Assembly (NCBI GenBank): GCA_013396755.1
Contig: VWZF01002523.1
Coordinates: 1-64,000, forward strand
Reading direction: 5' to 3'
DNA from: Sclerurus mexicanus
Taxonomy: Eukaryota > Chordata > Aves > Passeriformes > Furnariidae
Length of the DNA stretch: 64,000 bases
Below the pieces are notes generated by a model. That model worked only from the letters and a program-made list of their open reading frames with translations. It made no database searches and was not told where the DNA came from. The position numbers were made by a program, and so were the translations under genes. Shown one piece after another: positions 41,765 to 56,100 of the stretch (position 1 is its first letter; the number at the start of each line of letters is the position of its first letter).

Positions 41765-44700
41765 TTAGCAAATTAAAGGTGCCCAAAAAGTCAAAATAGA
41801 GATTTGGGTCTTAATCTATCTTACAGTTTTCAGAAACTTTATGTATGTAGAATGGTGCAAATGTTGTGTTCTGGTTTATTTCGAGGGCTACTGCATTTTG
41901 TTTGTCTAAAGATACGTTGTAGCATAGCTGTCAGAACTGAATTTCGGGCATAATGAGAATAAGGAGTAAATTCTTTGAAGAATTCTGCCACACAGCTGCT
42001 TTCTCCTGTTGCCCAAAAGAGGTCAGTGTGTCTCCTGCTTGCTAAAAGTTTGCAAACGTAAAATCCCAAACTTCAGAGTGATCTCTGGCTGCCAGTCTTA
42101 GCATAGTACCTAAAAATGTAAGAATCCTACTGTAGCCTGATTTCTTCCTTCACAGTGTAACATTTTATACTTCCTATGTGATCTATTTATAAGAAGTTTT
42201 GTGCAGCTGAAAATGCAGTGATAAATTCAAGTCATTGTTTTATTTGCAGCCAGTAATGAAATCTCATAAGCATAGTTGCATTTGTTATCATTAAGGCAAG
42301 TTTTAAAAGTGTGTTACCTCGCATTTATGGGAGACTAAGGAAAATATATCTGAAAAGTTGTTAGCTTTCATTAGTCATAATAGTTAGACTATGAACCCAA
42401 GCTTTAAGAGCGTTTGTCATGATTTGTGTGCTGCATCCGGAGGAGCTGCAGAGCTGTATTTCTAAATGACTGGCTGAGAATAAGCAGTTCTCAGCAGCAC
42501 TCATTGTGAACTTTGAGAACTTCTTTCTTGCTCTCGGACAAAGTAATAGAATTGGCACCAAAATTTTAAAATGCCAAATCACCTGCTGCTTTCAGGTTGT
42601 AGTAACTTGCCAGAAAACAAAAATCCTGTCTTCTTAGCCAGTGATACAGGACTTTCTGATGTGATGAATAACCATATTTACCTGTCCAAGACACAGCATG
42701 TGTTCCTGTGCATGTCATGTTTGTCAGACTTACAGCATGGGCTGACCTATTTATGTCCTTTATCCCAACACTGTATCAGTAAATCAAAGTTTCATGTTAA
42801 CATTTAAGTGGTTTCTCTGCTTAGACATGAAGAGTGTAAAGAAAGGAAATAATTCTTTCCAATCGATTATCCTGCAGCTTCCTTCTAAGTCGGCTTACTA
42901 CTGGGATTGAAGGGAAAGCTACTTCCCAGGTGTGTTCAAAGCCTTGTGTGGTACCTAACCACCCACACAGGTACTAAACCTGTCTTGGTAAGTTAAGGCC
43001 TGTTTTAATATGGCAGTGGTAGCATCCAACTGTACTGGGTTTATAAGGCAGCTGTATGGAACATTCTGGCTTCTGATGGACGTCAACCACAGAATGTTTC
43101 AGTTGTCTTCAGAGTTGGAGGCGCTTCTTCAGTCTTGAGAAAGCTGAACCTCTTCATTCTGTTACTGAGTGATAGAGTTTTTGTTTAATCAGCATGATTT
43201 GCTTAAAGACAAGGAGCTTTCTGGAAGAATGAGAGTCGATGCTGAAATATGTGCTGTCGGACTGGTGTTGAGTTTTGTCTGTGAAGGCCCTGGGTTTAAG
43301 AAGGGTGACTAACCTGCATCAAACTGACAACACAGTTACTTCTAGAGTAAAATTAATGTGTCCAGCAAAGAATACTTGATCAATTTTTGTTTGCAACCTC
43401 AGAAGCGTAATGGGAAGGTGGGCAAGTGTCAGGTTTGTAGCCTGTGCACTGAATACCTTTGTGAGAGAATGCTGGTGTTCCTGCATTTTATCATGGTTTG
43501 CTACTGTAAGAGGCTTTATCCAATGTAAATCCTTACAGAGTGCTCAGAAAAGTGTGAATCATTTTAGCAACAAAATCTTTATTAATAGTGGAAATACATT
43601 ACAGGTAGGTTCTGTAGAGGGGGAGAAAAAAAAATGTTATGTTAAAAAAAGAAGTCAAAATCGGATCATTTAGGATGTATGGACTTGATCACTTTGTGCC
43701 TTGCTTATGAAATTTCTTCCTTGAAAGTTTATGCATTTCTGAAATGGGAATTGTGTGAGATTATAAAATACAGATTTTCTCTGAGATCCCTGAGCATTCT
43801 TGTCAAGTAAAATACAAAGTCATCCTATGCATTTCCTCCAGCTGTGGAGGAAATAGTTATATGTTACAGTTCTCTCTTTTTGTGTTTTGTTTTGGCTTTT
43901 TTGTTTGTTCGTTTTTGGGAGGAGTTGTGAACACCTCGTAGGAATATTTAAATCAGTCATTTGTATGCAGTGGGTTCATAGTAAGTTCTGCTGGCATTCT
44001 CACTCTTTTTGCTCAAGAAACCTCTTTTTAGTGCAAGTGGTGATAATGCAGAGCTGTTCCCACAGAGTCACAATTACGAGGTTATGTGAAATTGAGGTGG
44101 GTTTCTCTGTTATGTGTAGTAGCTGCAAATGTGGGTTTAGCCATGGAGGCTTTTTGTCTCCTGTGGATAATCTCTATTAATAAAATCTAATAGAGTTTGT
44201 TATATTGAAGGCACTTTGAAAATCTAGTTAAATATTTTTCCATGCTAAGCAAGTATTTTCCATATTTTGTGTGGTTTGTTTATGTTTCAGTTACACCAAT
44301 TGGAGATTATGTTAATATTTGACTTCTTTTTTTAAGTATACACATTGGTAATTGCTGGGATTACGTCTCTGACAGTAACTGAGCAAATCATCTGCAATGT
44401 TATCAGTATCTGATATTTACAGTTCGGTGAATGAAAAATAAAGCGTGCTTTATCTAAATATTTTTATTAATTTCTGCTAACGTTATCGATGGCAGACTAG
44501 TACCAAGATAATTGCTGTATCCCAACTTAAACAAGAAAACGTGAAATAGCTGTAAGGTAGTTTTTTATGAAAATAATTTCTGGCTTGAACATCCTGTAGC
44601 ACCTCTTATTTGAAACACTTTGAGCAAATGTGCACACAACTGTGTATGTGAATTAACATTTCTTCACATCAAATGCAGAAAAATGGTATTGTGAAGCTGT

Positions 44701-47700
44701 TGTACTCTGAGAGTTGATGGAAAAGCAAAGACAAGTCTTGAGGAAGCAAAGCATGTGCATAGAGTTCTGCTGATAGTATTAAAGTAACCCTCTGAACAAC
44801 TTGGACATGCCTGACTTGATGTGCTTCAAAAATTGAAACGGCATTGTGGCTTGTGAGTGTCGTTTCTCAATAGCAAAATTGGGTTTTAAGAGAGGAAAAG
44901 AATATCCTGAGCTTTTCCTTACACCATGTCTTTCTCATTTCACTTGTTTTTTCCAGTAGTGCATTGGGCATTTCTCAGTCACTCAGAAATGTGTAGAGCA
45001 TTTCAGGAAGTTTGGCACTCAATATTTACTTTGAAGTCTTACTGTGGTAGCACTGAGAGGTGATCTAAGCATTACTACGGATTCCTAGTTTCCTGTTGAC
45101 AATGCAGTTTGCTTTCAAGGGGGAAAAGGAGAGAATTAAAAGTGAAGCTTCTTCAGCTGCTCTCATTTATTTTTCCCCTGTTCCATCCTTTAAATGTCAC
45201 CCTGTCCTTTAGCTCTGTATCCCCACTCACATGAGAACAGGGATTTGTTGTCTAAAGTGATGAAGCATCATCAGATAAGTATTTTTAGGAACTGTGTGTG
45301 TCTGTGAGTGATATTTATTTCATCAAGTTTTATCAGAAAGGTGTAACTAGTCAAACAGACCATGACTTTAATCCTGAAAATGCTCTAGTGACAGAGAGAG
45401 GAGAGAAATATAGGTTGTTGTGATAGCCCGGGGGATGACAATAAGCATTTTTGTTCATTTATCTCATCTTTTAATATGAAGCTGTGGTGTGGGAAGAAGT
45501 GGTGCCTTTGCAGTGACTCCTGTCTTCATCCAGATCTTTGTTTTCTCAGTGCAGGGGATATTTATATTGTCAAAAGCTACCAGCGTAAGATGATGTATCA
45601 GTTTTCTCTTTGACTGTGTTTGGTTTTTTCCCCTCATGTAAACTCCTTCCCAACTCTGGTAAAAAGTCAAAGGAGAGTGAGGCACGTACTGAATCTTCTA
45701 GATCTGTCTCATTGCTTTACCTGCTTGGTCACATGAAGGACAGAAGTCATTAGAATTAAATGTTGGTACATGGAAGTGAGACAGACATAACTGTCCCCTG
45801 GCAGGAACTGGTAGAGACGATTGCTTAACATTGTCTGTGTACTAGTGAAAAAAACTTACTCTTGCCTGCCTGACAGATGATAAGAGAGAGCTTCTGTTAG
45901 TGCAGTTTTCACTGTGCTGAGAAGTGAAGAGATAAGGACAGTACGATTATGTCCTAGGTACCTGAGACTCATTATCCAGGGCTCATCTGTCTTACGTGTG
46001 CCATGAAAAAATCACTGGGGGAAGGAGGTCTGTGAAGATTCTCTCCAATACATCCTCCAGTTCATTAAGCCTGTAAAAGCAAACAAGCCTAACAACTGAC
46101 TGCACTGACTTCCCTTGTCCAGGTTCTCTGTGTATGCACAAGTCAGAATGACAGATTGGTTTTGCTGATGTGGCCTTACTGACCAAGGTCAGTCCTCTGT
46201 CCTGCTGTTCTTTGGAGGACAGGTAGTGGGTACATAAATTGGAAATTTTCATTGCACTCTAAAGAAAAGATCTCTCTCAATACCTGTGCCCCTGGAAGGG
46301 TCAACTGTTGTTAAGGACTTGAAACTGTGTGCTTATAATCCATACTTTGTAAGAACTCATTTTGCAATAACTGCAAGACTGACTTTAGTCTTTTCTAAGA
46401 CAATTTGGATTCCATTCAGTGACTAAGGCTTTTTGACTTTCAGCAGTCCTATCTTGAAACATGAACTTGCTTATTGTTTTCTAATAGAAAATAAATGAGA
46501 AACATGTGCAAGCAGTGATGAGTACAGGAACTTAGATGCCCCCATATGAAAGCAGAGAAAATACTTTTTCTGGAAAGTTAAATTATTCCTGCTGAAATTA
46601 CCTCTCCTTTGTGGAAACACCTGCAGCACATCCTAAGGCTGTGGAGTGGTCTTGTTAGAACTCAACCTCCAGGCTCATAATGTCTTACCTTGGCCAAAGA
46701 ATCTCGAGAAATGTCTCTTGCTCTCTCTGCCTCAGAGTTTGCCTACATAAAAAGGAAGGAATGTCAAAAATTTCTTGTCACTGGCAGAGAAGAATAAGGG
46801 AGATGGTGGTAAAACCAAATTGGGAATAGTAATGGGAAAGCCTAAGAAAGAATGGATGCAGAAATAATGAGTTGTTTATTTTTGGTTTGTTTTCCCACCA
46901 AAAAAAAAAAGGGAAAAAGTTGGATAAAAGGTCCTTCCCTGGGTGATGAGGAGATGATTAGTAATTATGTGACAACTCAAATGTAAAGTTGCAGATGAAG
47001 TCTTTGTGGGGTGTTTTGGGGTGAAGGAGTTTGGCTGCTCTTGAGAGCTGCTGGAGTGACCCTTCAATTCAATACATGTTATAATAACCAGGTAGGCTTT
47101 ATCCGTATGTGTATACATTTATATGAGATCTTGTGTCTGAATTTCCTGAAATACTTTTCAGGCAGGGTTTTTGCTTAGACTGTGGCTTTTTTTCATCTGA
47201 ATCAGAAGATCTATGACAGATTTGATTTTTTTCAAATAATTACAAATGCCAATCTGTATCATTAATTTTTCTTATGGAGTACAGGAACTCTGTGTGCCTT
47301 TTGGATGCAGTTAGACATATTCATGTTTCACTGTGTTGTTTCTTTGAGTAGCTTTTCAATATATACAGCCTCTTCTTAGTACTTTATTTTGCATTTTTCA
47401 CCGTATTGAACATGTTATAACATGGGTTCGAGTCTAGGGAATGTTGAACCTGGCCTTTAGCTTCGATTCTTAGAAATTCATTCCTTAGTTTTGCATCGTG
47501 CAGTTCCTTATCTGCAATACACTGTTATGTGAATGACTTGCAGCTTATTGGAGGAAGTTAGTTCTGTTGGTTTTTGCTGGAATTGTTTCTGTTCAGCTCG
47601 GGATGTGAGGTAATGAAGAATGTGAACCTCTTAGTATGTTTGAAGCATGAGAGTCAGACATGACAGTAAAACATCAGTGAGTTCCATCAGCAGCAAAAAA

Positions 47701-50700
47701 TTCAGCGTGAGAAAGTAGCAATGGATAATGCCGTGGTAAGTGATTCCTGCTCCACTAAACCTGCCTCACTTCTTCTGACTCATAATAAATGATTGATTAA
47801 ACATAGAATGAAATTTCTCATGTTGCAAAAAAAGCATAGAGATGCCCAATAAAAGTAACCAGGAGATTTGGTCCTGCCTGGGGATTCTGTTCAGTGGTTC
47901 CTTCATTGAATGTATTTCAGTTGTTTGTGAAAGTACTCAGAAGAATTTAATTACAAATTCCTGGTCAGGATGTTTAATACTTCAGATACCAGAAATATCC
48001 ACAAGTTTGATCAATTAAAGCAAAGGAAAGTACTGAAGGAAATAATTAAGATCAGTGGAATAGAAAGCTATAATGACTGCAACTGAATTTCAATTTGCTT
48101 ATAGTGTGACACATTTTTCCTTTTCCATCTCAAAATTTTTATGATCATATTATCATTCTGGATAAGGAATGTTCTGCACATGAAAACTTTATAACCAAAG
48201 TTACTTGAAAATGAGATCTTGCAACTGAGGGGGGGTGAAGTCAAAGAAAAAAAGTTTGAGTGTAGAATTTTAGCCTTTGTTTTATGCTTTAGCTTAAGGC
48301 TATATTTTCACTTTGAGATGGTTTCATTGCATACATTTAAATTATTGTGTTTGCCTTGCTGTTATTGCACAACAAAAGTGGACAATAACATGACAAATGA
48401 AGAGGGGAAATACTGTGTCTGTGTTCCATGCCCCCTTCTTCCTACCCTGCTCCCCTAATTCTGTTTTAATGGTAGACTTGAAGTTTTGAAGATTCCTGAA
48501 CCTCTTGCACTTACAGTGGGATGCAGAATAAAGTCTCTGGCTCTTTTGGCTTAAAAAGCACCTTGCCAGAGCCCTCCCATTGCTACCTTTAAGGTCCCTG
48601 CCTTGCAGCCATTCCCATGCCTGGCTGTGTGCCCTGATGATCAGCCAGACCCGACTGTGAGACATAGACTTGACTTTCTGGCTTGATTTCAGACCTGTTA
48701 TCAAATAAGGTATCAAAGAATCCTCAGGTATTTATGGATCTTATATGCATAGTTACATTAGCATTGTTTTCTGGTAGCGCTGCTCTGTTTCTTGTGTTAA
48801 TATTTTGATTCCTATTTCTGTGTTAGCTGTTTTTCATAGCAATCACAGCCACTCTGATGCTCTCAAGCTTAATGTGTTTCTAGACTTCAGTTTTTCTCTT
48901 CATTGGTGCCAGACTTCCAGAGCTTCGACCCAGTCAGACCCAGTGACTCTGGAGAGCCTGTTCAGTGCTCACACTGTATTGCAGGTGCTTTGTCCAGCTT
49001 CTGCCTTCTAGCTAGCAATCCCATGGTGCAGCAACATATCCTTGACATGAAAGCAATCCTAAGCAGCTTGTACAAAGGAGCTGTCCCCATGGAAAACGTT
49101 GAAGTCTGATTTGATGATAGTATGTTACACAGATGTCCCATCTTCATGTGTCTCCTTTACATGCTCAAACCCCTTCAACAGGTGGGAAAGTCTAATTCCA
49201 TGTTTTTCTTTCTTTTTTGTCAGTTACAAAATGGGATATGAACTGCTAATGATGTTTTATGTCATGTTTATAAAATATTTTAAAATGTGTAAGTTTAAAG
49301 TAAAATAGAAATGAAAAAGTCAAAGCCAGAAGAGAATGTTTGGCTGACCTTTTAAGAAATGTTTTTGATTGATGCAATACAGGACACTGCAGTCTCTGCT
49401 TGGCTTTGGGGGTCTGGCCCCTAACAGTGTTTGTGTGAGGGAAAGGGGTGGCCGGGGGGGAATTGCTGTTTTCCCTGGAAATGATGCAGCAGTATCCAAA
49501 TTCGGTGCAGCTGGAATTTTGGTTCAGTGCTTTGAAGTGGGATGAGACACTTCCAGTAGATTGTTATCCTCTCTGTGTTTCATGAATCACCCAAAGCTGC
49601 ACGCTGTGCCATCTGCTAACGGTTTGAAGCCACCAAATCCCCATTAACAGTATTGTCTGGGTTGCTGCACAAAAGGCTGACTAAGTGTGCCTAGAGCCTG
49701 ACACAGACTCAGAATACCAAAAATGGTAAAAGCTGTGACCACCCAAGAGGAGGCCAGGTGTCACTGAAAGGGTTCAATGCTCTGCAGCAATTGGATGTTC
49801 TGCCTTGAAAAGTTAGCAATGCTTGTATACAAGATGATGCTGGAATCAAAACTACGTGAGGAGTTTACAAAAAACTGAAAACAAAGAGCTAAAAAGTGGA
49901 GCTCAGTATGAACAAAGAGTACTCAGACTGGAAAAACAAGAAAAGTGGCCTTTTTTATCACACAGACAACTGTTTGGCATCTTCTGCAGACGTGGAAGGG
50001 ACTTAAGTGAGAAGGACAAGACTTTATACATTGCTAGAACTACTTGTTTTTCATGTTAGATGGAACTCTATTGAAGTCATGTTTCTGCAGCATTTGCATC
50101 AGGATAATTGCATCATACATTCTGCCATCGTGCTTTCCAAAACAAATGAGTACAACTAGATATACAAGAGATAAGAAAGTTAGATATTGTCCAAGAAAAT
50201 GTCTCAAGACTTTCGTTCTCAGAAATCTGGGGCAAGAATTGGAATGTTTGTAATGAAGGTGAAAGAAACATTTGAAAATATGCCTTGATTGTACAGGAGA
50301 GCAGAAGTGAAGAACCCATTTTCTTCATGTACTTTTTCTCCACCGAGCTGAATTCTATCTGCCACATGGTTTATTGCATATACAAACACAATGTGCGGGA
50401 AATAAAATTTATAGTTCTCAACTGCAGTAAAATCTTAATGACTGTGCTCACAGCAGATACAATGAGAACATTGTATAAGTTGTATTCTAGATAGCCTGAA
50501 TTTACAGAGCATCTATCTTGGTAAGTGTAATCTCTTGCTATATGTCAAAAGGCTAACTAAAGACAGTCATCTTCACTGTGATGAAACTCAAGTCCAGATC
50601 TTTCTTCTTACGTAAAGGTTGCTTTGACCTTATAAAATAGTCTTGGAGTCATACATCCATATACTTTTAATAGTGATGATGTCGTGATCAATAGTGGAGC

Positions 50701-52400
50701 TTAAGAGCTTCATGAGTGTTTTAGATGTTATCACAAGCTATTTGAAACTTTCTTTTAGTGTATGAAGAGTGGGGTTTTTTTTCCCAACGTTTGACTGATT
50801 CTTAGTTCTGAAGGTATTTATGTGCATATGAAGAGTCCTACCAAAGTCAAGTTTCTTACATAAGGAATTTCTGTAGACATGTAGAAAAGCTCATGCCTGT
50901 GTATATCATTTATGTACTTGATTAGTTCTCCTCTCTGAGTAACTACTCGCTGTATTTCTAAATAGTTTTCAAATACGAGATCCTAGTGTTTAACTGCAGC
51001 AGATAAGAAATATCTCCAGTGTTTTCTTTCACACTTCAGTAAAACTAAGTTCAGAGCAGCTCTGAGAGTGATGAATTAAAAGTGAGATGTTTAATTTAGA
51101 CTGGGCTTCAGTTCATATTGTTCTTAGACCATGATTTATAAGAGGTTTTATGCTTTACTGTAAATGCTCAGTGTTTGAGGTCACCATTTCTTTCTACTAA
51201 ACTGTGTATTGAACAATTAAAGTAAAAAAATCTTCTATGTACTGTTCCCATTCTTCACGTTAATCTAAACAAGTTCGTTGTCCCTTTTGTAATTACTTTC
51301 CTGACCTTTTTTCTTTTGCAATGGTCAAGCAAAATCTATCAATTTTACAAGTTCACATAGAAAGAGGTTGAAGAAAAACAGTTGAATAATATTTATAGGT
51401 GCAAAGACTACTCTGAAATTACAAAGTACTAGTCAGTTTTGCATTAGATACTAATTAATTAATCCAGTCCTAATCTGTGCTTTTGTATTTTTTTTCTTAA
51501 GGATAAAGCATATAGTAATGGATTTTTAAAGTTGAAGACCCCATTTCTTAGACTGCATGTACAAGTGGGTGATAAAGGTAATTTTTTCAGTGACAACTTG
51601 ATCTCTCTGTCCAGTTTGTTGGAAACATTAAGGCACAGTTTTCCTTTTGAGTGTGTGATGTACCACATATAGGAGTAGTATATACACAGTTAATAAAACA
51701 TAAACACTGACTAGGTTTGTATTCCCTTTGCTGCTAAAACTACCTCAGGATTTACCAAATAATCCAACTCTTTTTCTTTCTCAAGGATGCAAGGTGTAAA
51801 CCCAAGTCAAGACAGGACCTCCCTTTCTTTGGGAGCTACAATTACTGTTAATGGATGCCAGCTAGTTTTATTGACTGGTTCTTTTAATCTTTTAGACCAA
51901 ATCACGGGCTTAATGATGTCTGACATGTCCAGAAAGGCTGGTGACACTGACAGTAGAGGAACTGGTCAGCTGAGATATTTTATTTTCCAAAGATAATGCA
52001 CATCAGGAGCTTTGGAGCTTTGAGACTGCTGCAGAGGTGAGACTCTTTCTGCCTAATCCAGGCAGGGGGAGCACCAAGTCTGGGTATTCTCCTGCAGTGG
52101 AGCCACTTCTGGCTTACAAGTGCCTTCTGAATACCCTGACCTCACTGAGTGTTTTGTCCCAAACTCTGAGAAAACATGGTAGCAGGGGATAGCATGATAG
52201 CATAGGATCCTCTCTAGCTGTTTGCTGTTCATGTTTGCAGGCTGCATCTGCACAGTCTAAGTTGACTACGGTATGACTGTAATTTATTATGATTAATTGC
52301 AGTGAAAATGCAGAAACTGCAGCCAGCAGAATCTAGTGTAGAAAGCTCTTTGCTGCTTAGAGACTGGACAGTGTTCCAGGGGTTTTATTGTGTTCTTATT
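41765..52400. other. Gene-poor intergenic DNA
   Basis: I find no exon chain, RNA gene or recognisable mobile element. Open frames are short (under about 125 codons) and unremarkable. Simple-sequence features are an A run at 46900-46910 and scattered T runs. The region lies on the side of UCHL5 that leads to the RGS cluster in other vertebrates, so distal regulatory elements are plausible but cannot be shown. Confidence 0.5.
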
Positions 52401-53130
52401 TTCTGCCTTTATTCAGATTAAGGTACACCTGCCCCTACTGTTATGCTACACCCAGTGATCTCGCTGTGCAAAAAGGAGAGCATTTTTGCTTTCCTCCCTG
52501 GGGAATGCCTTAGCCACGAGGAGGTTATGGAGCAGGTAAGCACTATCACTGCTCTTTTCCTCTGCACATCTTTAAAAGAAAGACTCCTTTGGAAAGGGAA
52601 TTGTGGGAACGCGCTCATCAGGTGTGCCCTGCACTCTGCACACAGTGTCACCCTTTGTTCTCCAGAGCTCAGTTCCTGTTCTGGCAGAGGGAGCAGGGGG
52701 AGGATCTGCAGTGACATTGCATTGGGGGTTTGCTATAGACCACTCATAGGAGTTTCCATCTTCATGGTTATTTTGGACACCAAGTTCCCCCTCAGTGTTG
52801 TAGCAGTGAACACTTCCCTGGAGTTTAGAGATCATCTGACTGAAAGACACAGACTTAAATTCTCAGATCCTTTAACGGAGTTGGATGCCAAGAGTTCCTG
52901 TGAAAATCGCTGCCCTCGGCCACTTAGGATATCTGGCAACATTTTACACAACAGGCTGCTTTTGGAACTGTACCCCTGTATTTAGAGCAGGGAGGAGAAT
53001 CAGCGTGGGGGTAATGCAGGAACTGCACCCAAGTGCTGTGCAGTCTCTGCTGGCTTGTCACCAGTCACCACGAAGCACTGGTGTAGCGTGTTGGATTTGC
53101 CTGTTCCAGGCTGGATGAGCCTGAACAGTG
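52401..53130. other. Mixed-composition block with a 180-codon open frame, not called as a gene
   Basis: This ~700-bp block is less AT-rich than its surroundings and holds a plus-strand open frame at 52443-52985 that resembles no family I know. It contains a Cys/Ser-rich translation typical of chance frames, a possible internal splice donor (CAGGTAAGC near 52534), and no promoter or poly(A) context. It may be an eroded repeat or part of a non-coding transcript. Confidence 0.3.
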
Positions 53131-56100
53131 TTTATAATTGCCTTGTAATTCACAGCTTAGCGTGATTTGGCTTTAAGCATGCAAAGTAAAAAATAGTTTT
53201 TTAATACAGTTCAAGCAAATCATAATAAGCAAGTTGCTGGCAATAGTCCTGCTGTAGAGAAGTCTTATATTCACTGATTGAGAGGAGAGGGTGCATTAAA
53301 TTAATCACAAGCTCCTAGAAGTTAATATTTACTCAATTAGGCTGAAATCAATTTCTATAATATTTTGAAAATTCATTAAATAAGGAAGTTGTGCTTATGT
53401 TCAGTTGCATCGTCTTTTGATTCATTTTGCTTGCATCTTTATCTGTCTTCGAGTCCTTGGCACCTACTAATTATTAAAGAGAGCAGTCATGCCTATAGCT
53501 AAAACTGTCCAAGTTCTTAACAGGACTGAAAAAAACCCTGAAACAGCCTCCCATTTCTGCCTCAAGACTTCCTGGTTTTCTTGGGGCTTTTTAATGCGAT
53601 TTTCTCTGGTGGGTATTGTTGTTGGTTTTTAATTTTATTTCTATTTGATGGATTCTATATGAATTTCATAAGCAGACATGCTGCATTTTATGTTCTTAAA
53701 TAATCATGGTAGTGTCTTTATGTAGATAGAAAGAAGCTGGCCTGAAATTGTCAGTATCAGTATTCTGATGAAATTTTTTTTTCCTTAACAGATTTTATTT
53801 TGCTTTTAAAATCTTACTTGGATAATGATATGATTTTGATATGTTATCGGTTATGAAAGGCTTTTCTCTCACAAAAAAAAGGGAAAGAAAATAATAATAA
53901 TATAAAGAAAAGAATTGTGTATGGTCTCCTGGCAAGATAAGATATCCACTGTCACAGTAAAAGGTTCTTGCTTGTCAGTCACTGCTGCAGCACTAGTTCC
54001 CATGTGTTTATGTAATTGTGGGAATAAAATTTAATTAAGCTCCTGAAAGCAAAATTTTAGCATTTGTTACTGGTTTTTGTTTCCTCCCATTGCCATTTTG
54101 GGTCAACAAATTCAGACAGAAGAAGAGCAGATGCAGTTCTGGTATGAATATTAGTATTGCTTATTCGTATTTAATATGTGAAATATAGGAGTGTGAATAT
54201 TCTTATTCACAGAATAAGATGTAGGTGTGAGTGATTTTTTTTTTAAAACCTTTTTTTTTTAAACCAGTTTTGACTGTTACATGTGCTTGCATGTCAGTGT
54301 TAGTTTGTGTAAATTAAACTCCAGGTGCATAAAGACAATGACAGCTGCAGAGAGATGCTCCCTTCTCTTTTTCTAATATTAGTTTTGATCTTTAAAAACC
54401 AAAAAAAAGTCGTGGAAGTTAAAATTCAAATCTTTTAATTATGGTGTCAGAAAGAAGAAACAAAAGAACGAGTGAACTCCTGCCTCTTTCTTTCATCCCA
54501 AACCTTGCCTAAAAACCTGAAGGTGCTATCACAGTATTGCCAAGTTACCCTACTTCAAAGGGATGCTCAGGATTTATACTATTAGTTGCCTAGAAACCTA
54601 GACTGTCTGATTTTTTTTATCTATTTACTTTTTTTTTAATGCTGGCTTCATTCACTGAGGATCTTTTCTATTTATACAGTACATGATAGGTAAAGAAACT
54701 ATAAACTTATGTTAGATATACCTCCTATTCTGTTGCAACTGAGTAACTTTTTTTAAGTTATTTAGAACTTCAAAAGCAGTCAGTGTCTCGTTCTTCTGAT
54801 GAGTTGTTGTTAGAAACTGCATTTAATTTAAATATCCACCCTTCCAGAGCTGTCCATAACAGGGCATGGATTTCCAGTTCCTCATTTTAAAAGGGAACGT
54901 CTCCTGTAAAATCCCTTGCATGCAACTCGCTGCACTGCGACCTGAAGCCAATGTTCACCTCCTGTTGTCATAATATGGGCTGGCTGGTAGGAGAAAGGAA
55001 ACCTGAGCCAGGAGAGACCTGTGTGTCTTGCAAAAGTAACTGCAACCTATTTTTATCTTTTTCCTACCGTCAGAAGGATGTAAACCTGTATAAACAGGGC
55101 CTGCACAGATTCTCACATAGACGCATTACTTACAATGGGATACTGGAACTTTTATCCCTTGGCCCAAAACTTACTCTACTGAATTTCACAGAACTGAGTA
55201 AATTGGCTGAATTCAAGAGTTCCTGAAAAAAAGAAAATGTGTAAAGCAGGAAACATATTTATGGATTGCTATCTTTGCCTTTCAGGTGGTTGCAGTGCTG
55301 CACACAGGGCATCTCGGGGAAATGTGGCTCGTGGTGTGGCTGTTCAGCAACAAACCAAGGGAGAACAAGTCCTGGCAGAAATACTAACACAGCTCTAATT
55401 CTGCAGAGGGTGAAGCTGGTGAGTGTTTTGTCCTTGGCAGCAGATTTGGGCTTTCCCCTGTTGCACCAGACATGCAGCCTGTCAGAGACCCCCAGGCTGG
55501 GTTTTGCAGCACAAGCCTTCCATGGCCCTGCTGCTGGCTGGGAAAGGAGCAGTTTCTCAGTGTTCTTAGACACTCTGGTCAGCTTTTCAGTGCTTTCTGA
55601 CACAGCTCCAGGGCACTGCCTTGGAGGGGCGTCTGCTTTAGCCAGAGACTTCTCTCGGGAAATAGCTCAACTAATTTTAGAAGCAAAAACAGTCAAAAGA
55701 GGCCCATTTCAAATGCAGCCAGAGTACCTCCCGTCTAATCAGTTATGAAATCTGATTGATGCTAAAGCCTTTTCTTAGCAGAATGTTTATTAATCTTGAA
55801 GGGGGTGGGGAGAAAAACAACACAAGAGATCTTTTACGAGGCAGACATAAGTGAACAGAAGCTCTTTAAATATGAACTTGTGGGAACTGGGAGATTAATG
55901 CAATACATCACGGGGACTGAAAGGCCAGACGACAGCTTTCCGAGTACATGTTGGCATAAAATCAGATAGAGAGAAAAGAAACTATGGTACTTTTTGCCTG
56001 ATGTGACCTGAGGAAAATTACTGGCTGTTGCGCATCGTTGCATCGTTGTCTCGGGCATATCATGTTCTGCAGTGATTAAAATACAACTTCTGGTGACAGC

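Noticed and set aside
52443..52985. 180-codon plus-strand open frame, the longest outside known genes and repeats on the right side
   Set aside because: No family resemblance, low-quality amino-acid composition, overlapping open frames on the other strand, and no promoter or transcript signals.
55266..55748. 160-codon plus-strand open frame
   Set aside because: An overlapping 114-codon frame lies on the opposite strand and nothing is recognisable in it; consistent with chance in a GC-richer patch.
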